Shown here in pieces: positions 36,002 to 46,895 of a stretch of DNA of 64,000 bases (the stretch's first letter is position 1; each line of letters starts with the position of its first letter). This DNA comes from Thinopyrum elongatum. Its lineage: Eukaryota; Streptophyta; Magnoliopsida; Poales; Poaceae. The DNA is taken from assembly GCA_011799875.1 (NCBI GenBank), contig CM022297.1, positions 72,925,868 through 72,989,867 of the forward strand. The letters are read 5' to 3'. The position numbers were made by a program, and so were the translations under genes. Below the pieces are notes generated by a model. It was given only the letters and a program-made list of their open reading frames with translations, did no database searches and was not told the DNA's origin.

Positions 36002-36009
36002 GAGTGGTC

Positions 36010-37820
36010 ATGGCAAATAGTTCGGATGAGCATTCTGGTTCAGAGGAAGAAATTAATCATCAACCTAGGGTGGCTGACAAAGCTAAAGTGGTCGAAAGAA
36101 AATCAGGAAAGCCACCAAGAGCACTGAAGAAAAAGGCCGAATCAGAATCTGCAGAAGACGATGATGATGTGCCTTCGGCGCAAAGTCAACCAGAGGATGA
36201 GCTTGTCACATATTCCAAAACCATGTTCTCTCATGGAAATCCCAAAAAGGGTGGCCGAGGAAGAGAAAGGAATACTACGGCCGAAATGTCTGATCAAGAA
36301 ACTTACAGGACTCCACCAGGAGTGAAAACTGCTCAGGAAAGGAATAACAGATTGCAAAAGATTCGCCGTCACTGGGCGAAGAAATGGTTCAACTACGAGA
36401 ACGTCCGACGAAAATACCAAATTCTGTTTGCATTCACTCCACCCTGGAATGATTGCATTGCAGAAGGATGCCTAGGGCAAGAAGATGAGAAAGTAAGGCC
36501 AGCACCACCTCCCAACGCTCATGCCGATTCTTTGAAAACCATAGCTGATTTTCCTGAAGAAGTTGCTAAGAGGGAAAAGGCAAAGGCTAAGCGTGAGGCT
36601 AGACTTGCGAAGAAGAACCAGGTTGAACACCGTAATGTTGAGCTGACTCAACAGGATGTGATTGAAAAGAAGGAAAGAGCGTCTGCCCGAAAGGACAAGA
36701 AGAAGAGGAAGTCTGTTTCTCCTCGAGCTCCGAAGAAGAAGTCCATTGCAAGCAAATCTAGGAAAGTTGCACCTACCTCGTCTGATGAGGATTCGTCTGA
36801 TGGTAATGCAGGTGAAGAAATTCCCATGTATGACCAGAAAGCACTGCTTGACAAGCCATACCAAACCCCATCTCCTGCAAAGATTTCGCCTCCTGTGAGG
36901 TCTTCACCAAGACTTGCACCTATCCCCTCAGATAAACCTTCGAGTTCTGCTGCCCCAGCTGCAAAGAGAAAATTGATTACTGATGAGAAAGTTGCTGCAT
37001 CCGCCAAGAGGGCAAAGAAAATCATTCCTGCTTCCATAGAGGAATATGATTTTGATCTAATATTCGACATCATTGAAGGTGCCTCCTATGATGCAAATCC
37101 AGCTGAGTTCGGTACTTTGGGTCTGCCAGAAGATGTTACCAAGATGGTAGCCAAGCACTTTGCTGATCTAAAAGAAATCACCAAAGAACTCAATCAAACT
37201 GTCGAAGATGAGAAGCTTCTGGAGAAGATGAGAAGCTTCTGGAGAAGATGAGAAAGGAAGCTAAATCTGAATCTGAAAGAAAAGATGTGAACAAGGCAAT
37301 TCTTGAGATCACCAAAGCTCTTACTACCATGAGAAACAACAATATTGATTGGCACTCCAGGATGAAGATGGATGTCTCTCAGCTTTGTGACTACAGAATC
37401 GAAGAGATTAAGCATCAAGAAGATCTTGCTTGATGCAGAGAAAAAGAAGAAAAGTGTCAGAGAGCTTAGGCTAGAGCAAGTAAGCCGAAAGAAATTAAGG
37501 ATCGACGTATCAAATCCGCAACGTCTGATGCACCTGTCGATACAAGTGCCCCACTGCAGCAGATTCCACTATCCCCTCGCCCCGAGGAAGTGACCGAGCA
37601 ACATGTTGAGGCTGTGGTAATTCCTACCTCAGTCGAGCAAGAATCCGATGTCGTGGACATATATCTTGTCAATCCTGATGAAGCAAATGCTGCACCCGAG
37701 CAAAATGCTCCCAAAGAAAATATTGACAAAGAAATTGAAATGGAAAAGCAAGACCAGTTGCCAGTGAAGGATACTCATGCTGAACCCTCCGGATCCACCA
37801 AGGAGGGAGAAAAAGGTTGA
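36010..37820 (+). pseudogene. N-terminal half of a gene-like unit in the copia element
   Basis: ATG 36010 opens 413 codons rich in serine, acidic and lysine residues (MANSSDEHSGSEEE, KAKAKREARLAKK, SARKDKKKRKSVSP), with a W/Y-containing block HWAKKWFNYENVRRKYQILF near residue 125. The frame is broken by a 20-bp tandem duplication at about 37211-37250. Reading then continues in another frame (37248-37433, 37590-37820) with stops. The basic and acidic low-complexity runs suggest a nuclear or nucleic-acid-binding protein, but this is inference. It is not a known pol domain and no transmembrane segment typical of envelope proteins is visible. Confidence 0.5.
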
Positions 37821-39816
37821 GGGGGAGCAAGTTGCTGCCCAAGTTTCTACCCCTTTGGTCTCTTCATCTGGTGCTCCTACCCCAATGGAAGTTGACCCTG
37901 CTCCTGGTTCTTTGGCTTCACAGCCAAAACAGGAAGAAAAGAAGTTTGAAGAGCCCATGGCTCACGATGAGAAAGATGAAGAAGTTGCACCATCAGTTTA
38001 GTCCCACCAAGTCACACCACCAGTGCTGCTGCAGCAGGCTGAAGGAGAACAAGCTGAAACACTTGTGTCTTAGGAAGTTTTTGTGCCACCTCCAATTGCT
38101 GAGTCACTGAAAGAAAAGGCCCTTGTGCCCGAATCTGATAAAGCTGCAGAAGGAGTTACAGCGAAGGAAAATGATCTTCTGTCAAGTGATCCCATGCCAT
38201 CTGCTTCAGAGAAGGTTATGGTACCTCATATTCCAGTGCAGCCCTCTGATGAGAACACGTCTGCAGCTGATGATGTCCAGCCGATGGAAATTAGTGTGGA
38301 GCTACTCAAGAAAAATACTCAGCAATCGTTCCCGCTATTTTCATTTGAGTATGGCCCCAATGGCCCAGCTTTCAATGAGCAGCTTCACTCGTCGAAGCTT
38401 GCTTTCTATGGGGAAAGCCCTTATGAAGGAGAAAGAACATCTTTGTCTCCGAGGTTTTGGACAGAGGAGCGGGCAACATATTATGCTCAGATCTCGTTTG
38501 GCAAGCACAGGATTTTCAATCACAAGATTTTGAACTTCGCCAAGCTCGAAGAAATGCCATGCTTCCACAATACGCTTGACCATATTGAGCATGCACTTCT
38601 GAAGAGTTTCATGAGATTCAATCATGGTTGGAACAAACAGATTATCCTTCAGTTCTACGCCATGTTGTACATCACAGGGCAGATGGAAAACACTTCAACC
38701 TGGATGCTTGAATGGATGACAGGCAGAGAAAGAATCAAATGCTCAGCATATCACTTTCTGACCCTGATTAATTTACCTCAGTGTGAATTTGAGAATGACA
38801 GAGAACACAGACTGCATTTCTGGGAAGTATCTGATGCCCAACTCCATTTTCATATGGATCCCACAATAGTGGGCGATGAATGCATCGAAATTGATCCTAA
38901 GAAGTTGGCCTACGACAACAAAGTACTATTCCACATTCCGTGCAATACCATCATGCCAGCCAATAGGCCCAACTCCATCAAAGGCATCGTAGGAAAGGCT
39001 CTGGTGTCAATTTCTGAAGGAATCAAATTCGACATTCCTGACCTGTTTATTCGGAATCTGGCATGTGCAGCGGACATCCCTCAGTCGTTGAAGCCCTGTG
39101 CTCCTTGGATTATGTATGCCATTGAACATCTTACCAATGAAAAAACCTTCTGGGCTTATGCACCGAAGGTATTCATGCCACCTATCCGTGATACTCTGCG
39201 CATCATGAAGGAATACAGAAAAGGGAAGGAACCTGTTGATGCTACTGCAACTGCTTCTGCATCTGAGAATGAACCGAAGGTTAAAGAAGCCAAAGTTGAA
39301 GTTCCTCATGAGGAAAATCCATCACTCTATGAGATTTTCATTCGCACTCAGCAGCTCCTAGAGAGGCACATCAAAATAGACAGGCAAGAAAAAGTGGAAT
39401 TGATGACTGAGCTGAACCTAATTCATAATCACACTCGTCAAATTCTTCTGCATGAGAAGGATGTTAGGAAGCGCACTTGGACTTTGCTACGGAAGCATTA
39501 CTCTCGCAAGGATTTGGCCAAGAAAGGCATATTCAAAGAATATGATTATATGGACCTACTTGCAGTACCGCGTGTCCGAAGACAAACTCCAGAGCTCCCA
39601 CAGCATTCTGCTTCAACAGATCTGTTGTTTGTCAACCATGATGATGAGATCAAAGACACGGCCGGCACTCATATCTACAAGCAAGATGCATATCCTTCGA
39701 AGCCCCTCAAAGCCAATGCTGCCACTCCTACTTCTGCCTCGACCATTCCGCATTCTTCTGACTCTAATTCGTCGAGTGGTTTCAACTCTGACTCAGAAGA
39801 TTCTCCCACGGAGTAA
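37777..39816 (+). pseudogene. C-terminal half of the gene-like unit, plant transposon-protein-like domain
   Basis: This frame runs from 37777 with a TAG at 37999-38001 and then 577 codons open from 38083 to 39816. The core (roughly 38330-39230) has LSPRFWTEERATYYAQIS, HNTLDHIEHALLKSFMRF, ILQFYAMLYITG and AYHFLTLINLP. This pattern resembles the 'putative plant transposon protein' family (PF20167-like) found in many retroelement-linked plant proteins. I assign this from pattern memory only. A coiled-coil-like acidic segment and a serine-rich tail follow. It occupies the place of an extra 3' reading frame known in SIRE-type elements, but without pol upstream. Confidence 0.5.
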
Positions 39817-40758
39817 TTCCTCGTGTGTACTCTCTTCCCTTTTTGACACTTGTTGACAAAAAGGGGGAGAATAACATCGAGTGATAGCAGTTTATTAGGG
39901 TTTGTAGGGTGTTTTGCTTCGTTCTTTTATTTGGTTTTTCGTCGAACAATTTGCTTCAGTACTTTATCGCACCGCATGTGGTGCTGAAACTATCGATCAT
40001 CATGTAATGTTAATAACCCCCCCCCCCCCCCGCCTGCAATGCTCTTTGCTTCGCACTTTTTTGTCTGTAGGTGCCTTCGAGTGTTTATCCTTTGATTGAT
40101 TATCAGCAGAAATCAATAATCTTACAGGAACACAGCTCTGCGAAGAAGAACAGAGAACCATCAAATGATGATGTTACATTGGAGCACTATATGATTCAAA
40201 GTTATTGGTTGATATGCTCTTATTGCTATTTATCATTATCTAACCTTGCAGGAAGTTAAAAGTCTTCTATATGTTTGTCGAAGTGTTTTTCCTCGCAAAT
40301 ATCTTTTGCATCACTTTTCTGCAGGAAAACCACCTTCAAAGCATATCCACTCTGAGCTATGAATAAATATTCGATCCTTCTTTGATCATATCAAATATCT
40401 AACATGCAGGAAAACTATATCTCGTGTGGATTCAAGTTGTTCTGAGAATATCTTCATGAATCATCCTTGTCACAAAACTCACAATTTTTTTTCATCTAAT
40501 CCTTGTCGAAGTTTTCGTGACAGGAACAGCCTCAGACATCGTCGAGTGCATTGAATGAATTCTAGCATAAATTCTTGTCCCAATGACACTCATACGAAGA
40601 GAAATATATCCTCCCGAACCGAAGCATATCTTAAGGGGGAGAATTTATTATCTTCGTAATCGTCTCTCATCTTTCATTATTCTTCATATTTCATTCCACT
40701 CTTTATCTATCATTCGATGTGATCTGTTTTGTCAACAATCATCCAAAAAGGTGGAGAT
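39817..40758 (+). other. 3' untranslated region of the copia element with polypurine-like tracts
   Basis: Polypurine-like motifs occur at 39858-39870 (AAAAAGGGGGAGA), 40633-40642 (AAGGGGGAGA) and, directly before the LTR, 40745-40757 (AAAAAGGTGGAGA). A run of 15 C lies at 40017-40031. Between 40050 and 40530 there are six CAG/TAG-GAA-type motifs that look like splice acceptors. There is no long reading frame. Confidence 0.7.
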
Positions 40759-42346
40759 TGTTGGTGCAATATCTGCCTACCTTGTGTTTTGGAGATTGTT
40801 GACAGAAACAGGTATGGACTAATTTGTTTGCTAGTGCACACAGAGAGAAAAGTCCATACCCAACCGAAGAAAATGCTGTCTCCGGTGCTGAGTTCCAGGA
40901 AGTTCACCGAAGCATATCTGCGTTGCAGAGAAGAACAAGCTGCACCTGTTGAAGTGATAGAAGTTGAGAAGATTAATGTGCAGAAATCGACCCCTAGAAG
41001 GTTTTCTGCTAAAGTGAAGCTTTTGCTTTGAATATTGTCGTCCAAAGGAATTGACTGCAGCGATTGAAGTCGAAGACGAAATGAAGACGTAGCATTCATT
41101 TAGTTTTTCTTCTTTGATTCTTTTGAGTCATAGGACCTCCGTACTATTAAGAGGGGTATAGATTCTCGATGCTTAGATCAGATGTGATGCTTAGCCAAAA
41201 CCTATGAAAGCTGTGAGAGAAATCTCCTTGTGCTCCGAGTACATACTTGCCAGCAAGAGACTGTGATCTTCTTCATTGCGAGAGTTTTGCCTCGAACCGA
41301 GGAGTTAGCATTTCTTGTTCCGCAAGAAATGTTACCGTTGTGCCCAAATCCGACCATTGGAATCGTGTTGTTTGGTCATTGGTTGAGACCAATGTCCAAT
41401 TTGGTCATTTTCCCATCTGGGAAGGCTGCGGCTATAAATAGCCACCCCGCTCCAACTTTGATTGTTGGCTACTCTGCTTGAGATTTCGAAGAAGATTGAT
41501 TTGAGCAACCCCTCTCTGAGTGATTTGAGTTTAAGATCCACCGAGAGAAAACCAAGAGCCCAAACTTAGACAGTGGTTTAGCATCACAGTAGTTCTGAGT
41601 GAGAGTTCTTGTACCTATTACTCTTGAGAGCTGCGCACTCTCTAGACGGATAGCTTTGGCTTCGAGTGTTGAAGAGTTGTTGTCTTCAGCAACCAAGAGT
41701 GATTGTGGTTCGCGAAGGTTGACCGAAGGTTTGGAGATCGCCGACAAGGATCTACCATGAGTAAAATCAACCTGAGTCTGATTAGCTCTGCGTTGAAGGA
41801 GAATAGGGTGAAGAGAGTTTATCTTCCGTGTTAAGTCACAGCCCCTCCAACTAGACGTAGCCCTTTGGCAGAAGTGTGAACTTGTCTACCAAATCTCCTG
41901 TCGCCATCGAGCACCACTGGTTCTATTCTTCTTCACTGCAAAACTTTCGACAAATATTATGTGTGCTATGTGATGATAATTATTTGATCTGATACTCTCT
42001 GCTGTATTTCCATCATTATTTCCCTCACAGAGTTCTGTATCTTTATTAGACTGAGTTATCATTCGTCATATATTTCTGTCTCAGCTCTGTACCCTTTTTC
42101 ACATCATGATCATAGTTCTACTGGCATGTTGCATCACCATTATCATCGTTAAGCCTGCCATAGCTTATGCTCGTATTATTATTGCATCCTACATTGAAGG
42201 TTTTATTCCTCGGTAGCGAGCTTGCTTTGCGCTCCTCTCTTGTGATCTCTATTTTCGCTGCTGTGTTTGGGATAAATTCAAAGGATTCAAAAGAATTTTT
42301 GAATCTCCCATTCACCCCCCTGGTCGATATACTCTCGGTCCTAACA
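40759..42346 (+). repeat. 3' LTR of the copia element, complete
   Basis: It is 1588 bases long, from TGTTGGTGC to GGTCCTAACA. It contains GGCTATAAATAGCC at 41430-41443, a strong TATA box absent from the 5' LTR because of the deletion there. Confidence 0.95.
41432..41440 (+). promoter_or_regulatory. TATA box of the copia 3' LTR
   Basis: CTATAAATA in a GC-rich setting, about 25-35 bases before a likely transcription start. It lies in the 285-base segment (41299-41583) that the 5' LTR has lost. Confidence 0.65.
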
Positions 42347-42351
42347 CTAAG
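42347..42351. repeat. Target site duplication, right copy, of the copia element (CTAAG)
   Basis: Exact copy of 781-785. On the minus strand it contains the TAG stop of the Athila gag-protease frame. Confidence 0.95.
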
Positions 42352-43113
42352 TTACCTCAACGGGGATATGGACATCCCCAACAATAAGTATGTCATATTT
42401 CTTTTTGGCAATAGGTAAAGGTAGTTGAAAACTTCCAATAGTGAGTGTCAAAGATTTTTCAATAACATTAATACCATTCACTTGGAATTGTTTCTTTGCA
42501 AAATGCACCGTATGCTCATTGCCATTGATATGAAAAGTGACCTTGCTTTTATTGCAATCAATAATGGCTCCCGCAGTATTCAAAAAGATCTACCAAGGAT
42601 AATCGACATGTTGTCGTCCTCGGGCATCTCAAGAATAACAAAGTCCGTTAAGATAGTAACATTTTCAACAACAATGGGCACATCCTCACAAATACTGATA
42701 GGTATGGCAGTTGATTTGTCAGCCATTTGCAAAGATATTTCAGTAGGTGTGAGTTTATTCAAATCAAGTCTCTTATATAAGGATAAAGGCATAACACTAA
42801 CACCAGCTCCTAAATCACACAAAGCAGTTTTGACATAATTTCTTTTGATGGAGCAAGGTATAGTTGGTATTCCTGGATCTCCAAGTTTTTTAGGTACTCC
42901 ATCCTTAAAAGAATAATTAGCAAGCATGGTGGAGATTTCAGCTTTAGGTATCTTTCTTTTATTAGTGATGATGTCTTTCATGCACTTTGCATAAGGGGCC
43001 ATCTTTAATAAATCAGTCAAGCGAGTACGCAAAAAGACTGGCCTAAGCATTTCAGCAAAGCGCTCAAATTCTTCATCGTCTTTTTTCTTGGATGGTTTAG
43101 GTGGAAAGGGCAT
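42347..43113 (-). pseudogene. Athila-lineage protease region
   Basis: Two frames (43113-42580 and 42583-42347) overlap and are separated by a one-base change in a T run near 42585. The retropepsin-like motif is CDLGAGVSVMPLSL, followed by IILGRSF, the usual end of the protease core. Residues after that form a short tail ending at a TAG that lies in the copia target duplication. The protease would process gag. There is no reverse transcriptase downstream, as in many non-autonomous Athila-type copies. Confidence 0.8.
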
Positions 43114-44451
43114 GGGCTTCTGAACCCATGGCTCTCTTTATTTACCATGTTTTCTAGCCACAAAGTCTCTCTTATCATATCGTTTATTTTTAATTTGTGG
43201 GTTATCAAGATCAACATCAGGTTCTATTTCAACTTCATTATCTAGTTCTTTATCAATGTCTGGTTGAGTATCTTCATGAACATCATCCTTATCATTTTCA
43301 TTATCACTATGTAGATGTCCATTACCAGATTGAGTTTCAGCATCAGAAATAGAGACATCATTGTTATTTTCAGAAGGTTTTTCTATCTCAGGTTCACTAG
43401 AGGTGTGCACAATCCTATGATTTTTCTTCTTCTTTTTCTTTTTAGTGGGACTACGTGCATTAGTGTTAATTTTTTGAGAGTCTTGTTCAATTCTTTTAGG
43501 ATGTCCTTCAGGATAAAGTGGTTCCCGAGTCATTTTGCCTCCTCTAGTTGCTACTCTAACAACAAAATCATTCATATTATTATTCATTTCACTAAGCAAT
43601 TATCTTTGAGATTTAGCAACTTGTTCTAACTGGTTTTGAACCATAGAGGCATGTTTTCCTACACCTCTTACATCATTAGTGATTCTAAATAACAAGTCAC
43701 TCAAGCGAGCAATCATATTAGAGTTATATTTCAATTGTTTCATAACATTTGCATTGAAGTGATCTTGTTTTCTAATGTTGTTGCCAAACTCATATAAGCA
43801 TTGGCTAGGATGTTTATTATAAGGGATGTCACCTTCATCAAATTTCATTAAAGAGTTTACCTCTACCACCCATGGAGGTGGTGGTGTGTCAAGACCATGT
43901 ATTTCTTCAATAGGTGGTAAATTCTTAACATCCTCAGCTTTAATACCCTTTTCCTTCATACATTTCTTTGCCTCTTGCATATCTTCGGGACTGAGAAATA
44001 AGATACCCCTCTTCTTCGGAGTGGGTTTAGGTGGTGGTTCAGGAAGAGTGCAATCATCATAATTCTTCAATATATTATTCAATAATTCCTTAGCTTGTTC
44101 AACAGTTGGTTCCCTGAATGCACAACCAGCACAACTATCTAGGAAGTCCCTAGAAGCATCGATTAGTCCATTATAGAAGATATCAAGTATTTCATTTTTC
44201 TTAAGAGGATGATCAGGCAAATCATTAAGCAATTGGAGAAGCCTCCCCCAAGCTTGTGGGAGACTCTCTTCCTCAATTTGCGCAAACTTAAATATTTCCT
44301 TCAAGGCAGCTTGTTTCTTATGAGCAGGAAAATATTTTTCAGAGAAGTAGTAAATCATATCCTGGGGACTACGCACACAACTAGGAGCAAGAGTATTGTA
44401 CCATATCTTAGCATCACCCTTTAATGAGAATGGAAATAGTTTGAGAATATA
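43114..44451 (-). pseudogene. Athila-lineage gag, N-terminus cut by a CACTA element
   Basis: The frame begins inside gag (LKLFPFSLKGDAKIWYNTL) because a CACTA terminus at 44452 replaces the N-terminus. Motifs include YFSEKYFPAHKKQAALKEI, LPQAWGRLLQLLNDLPDH, DIFYNGLIDASRDFLDSC and EVNSLMKFDEGDIPYNKHPS. It is broken by in-frame TAA codons at 43600-43602 and 43138-43140, each explained by CAA to TAA. A basic lysine run and an acidic stretch follow. It resembles Fatima-like gag from wheat. Confidence 0.85.
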
Positions 44452-45329
44452 CACTACAAAAAAAAGACACATCCGTGACATTTTGGCCCGAACAAAAAAA
44501 ATTATGTCATGCTTATGACACTTCTATGATGATAATTGTGACAAAAACATGTATCATCATAGATGTGGTGGGCTCCTACTTCTATGACAAAAAATCATGA
44601 CAGAAAATGGGCTTTTCGTCCTGGGCGGGCCGAAGACGCACCTGCATGACATTCTTTGGGCCATCCATGACGGAAAAAATCGTGGTAGAAGCGAGGGCGA
44701 GGAAAATTTTGGGGAGTTCCCGGTTACGGTGGGTGGTCGGGACCGAGCGATGCACTGTGGTTTGCGCATTTCTCTCGTGTACGCGTGTGTGTGTGAGGCA
44801 TTGGCTAACTAAACTCGAGCGATTGCACTAGCAACGTTACTGAACCCGAGCGATCGATCCCTTGGTTGTTAACTAAACCCGAGCGATTCATTCGCTGCTG
44901 ACTGAACCCGAGCGATTCCTTCGCTGCTGCTGCTTACTAAAGCCGATCGAGCCCCCGTGCGAGACGTAGCCAGCCGGTGTTGGTTGCCTCTCGATGAATA
45001 GTGACCATTGCTACCGTGCGTGCGGTACGTAGAATGAGTCGAGACGTGGTGAGTCGAGCCGGTTGGTTGGCTGTGGATGAACAGTTCCCAGTGGGGGTTG
45101 GATGAACAAGACCCCATGGTAGTAGGCCGTTGCCGCTCAGATGAACAGGACCCCAAGGATGGCGCCGCACCCCAGCCGGTTGGGGGTGGATGAACAGGAC
45201 CCCATGGAGGCTGGATGAATAGTAGCCGGTGGAGGCTGGATGAACATTAGCTGGTGGAGGCTAGAGGAAGTCGACGGTGGATGAACAGTAGCCCCATGGA
45301 GACTGGAGCGAGGCAGTAGACGGTGGATG

Positions 45330-45575
45330 AACATGACCCTGTTTCGACCGTAGGCGCTCCAACAGAAGTTCGTTTCCTCCGTTTTGCGGTACGCCACACC
45401 CCTCCCGATCAACAGGACCCCGTTTCGACCGTAGGCAATCGAACAGAAGTCTGTTTCCTCCGTTTTGCGGTACACCAGACCCTTCCCGATGAACAGGACC
45501 CTGTTTCGACCGTACGCGGTCGAATAGAAGGCCGTTTCCTCTGTTCTGCGTTACGCTAGACCTCGTTTCGGCTGT
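45330..45575. repeat. Tandem repeat, about three units of 81 bp
   Basis: GACCC(T/C)GTTTCGACCGTA starts at 45335, 45416 and 45497. Units share AGAAG..CGTTTCCTC and GTTTTGCGGTAC. The period is divisible by three, so frames stay open through it on both strands. Confidence 0.9.
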
Positions 45576-46124
45576 TCCATCCAAGCCGGCTGGCTCCCAA
45601 TGAACACGACGTATTCCGGCCCAGTCGGTTGCCTCCCGATGAACATGATGTTGTTTCCTCCGTTGCGACCCAGCCGTTTGGCTGCTGATGAACAGGACGA
45701 CGTCGCTATACGCGTTCGAGACCCCGCCCGTATGTATGTACGTAGCCGTATTTACTTTCTAGCACCATGGTTGTACGTACGTGTACATGATATAGACGGG
45801 ACTGTGTGACATGCTACATCCGCGCCTCTACTACGACACGTGCCGCTCCTTACCCGGCCACTGTTCATCGCTGCAGAGAGACCGATCGACCAGTATGTAT
45901 GTACATGTTCGCGACCAGACAGACAATGCTATGTACGCTTCGACCGGGTGGGTCCTAGCGGTCAGGGAGGATAAGGACGCACTTCCTTGCGTGTGAAGAT
46001 ATAGCTGGTGGGTCCCAGCTGTCAGGGAAGGAATCATTTTTATTTTGTGAGTAATAAGGAGGCACTTCATTGTGTTCGAAGATGTAGCTGGTGGGTCCAG
46101 CTGTCAGCCTTGCTGCCTAAAGTC

Positions 46125-46895
46125 CTCTTCCGATGGCTGTCCTTCATTGACCACGTTGACCACGCCGCACCGAGAGCACCAAGGCGGTGGACGACGGTGA
46201 GGCCTAGGAAGGGAACGACGCAGAGCCGGGGAAGACGCGGCAGTGGATGCCCACGCGGAGGGGAGTAAGTGGGTTGACTGCTTCGGCTACAGTGTGAGGC
46301 TGCCGTCGCCGGAGAATAACAGGAGGTGTGGGTGAGTAGAGGGATGGCATGGCCAGCGGTGGTAGCACAGCCGGACACAGGAGGCAGGAGCAGGCGGCAC
46401 GACCGGTGCTGGTTTGGGCGGCTGGAGCAAGAAGACTAGAGGTTGAAGAAGCACGACGCCCGTTGGATGGACATCGTACGGTCACTGCAGCTAGAATCGT
46501 TTATATTGACTAAGTTGACAAAGCCCTTGGTATGCGTCAACTTAGTAGGCCCACAGGTCAGCCTCCGAAACGGTGCGCCCCAGATGTCAGGGGGAGGAAT
46601 CATTTTTTTTCGCGTAATAAGGAGGCAGTTGCTTGCGTGCGGCCGTGGACCATGGGGGTCCCTACTGTCAGCCTCTCCATGTACATCCATGTTCTGATGG
46701 CTGTCATTTGTTGAATGTTGCCCACGTTGAGCACGCCGCGCCTAGAGCACCAACGTGGTGGACGACGGAGAGGCCTAGGAATGGAACGACCCAGAGTCGG
46801 CGAAGACACAGCAGTGGATGCCCACGCTGAGGGGAGTATGACGGTTGACTAGTTCGGCTGCGGCGTGAGGCTGCCGTCACCGGAGAATAACAGGA
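46125..46895. repeat. Direct duplication within the CACTA-like region
   Basis: About 200 bases are present twice, at 46125-46330 and 46690-46895. GGCCTAGGAA starts at 46201 and 46772, an offset of 571. The copies have diverged by several percent. Confidence 0.85.

Larger units (their letters stand above)
786..42346 (+). mobile_element. Copia LTR retrotransposon, SIRE/Maximus-like, interrupted by nested elements
   Basis: The ends are TGTTGG...TAACA flanked by CTAAG. The 5' LTR is in two pieces (786-1325 and 31611-32391) because another element entered it. The 3' LTR is 40759-42346. An initiator-methionine-tRNA-type primer site lies at 32394-32406 and a polypurine tract ends at 40758. The internal part (32392-40758) has a copia-type gag with a CCHC knuckle but no recognisable integrase, reverse transcriptase or RNase H. 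A long gene-like unit of another kind fills 35400-39816. It is therefore non-autonomous. The SIRE/Maximus placement rests on the long LTR, the gag type, the extra 3' reading frame and several polypurine-like tracts. Confidence 0.85.

Noticed and set aside
38083..39816. Retroviral-like envelope gene in the copia element
   Set aside because: Position suggests the envelope-like frame of SIRE elements, but I see no signal peptide, no transmembrane segment and no fusion-peptide-like stretch. The pattern is closer to a plant transposon-associated domain.
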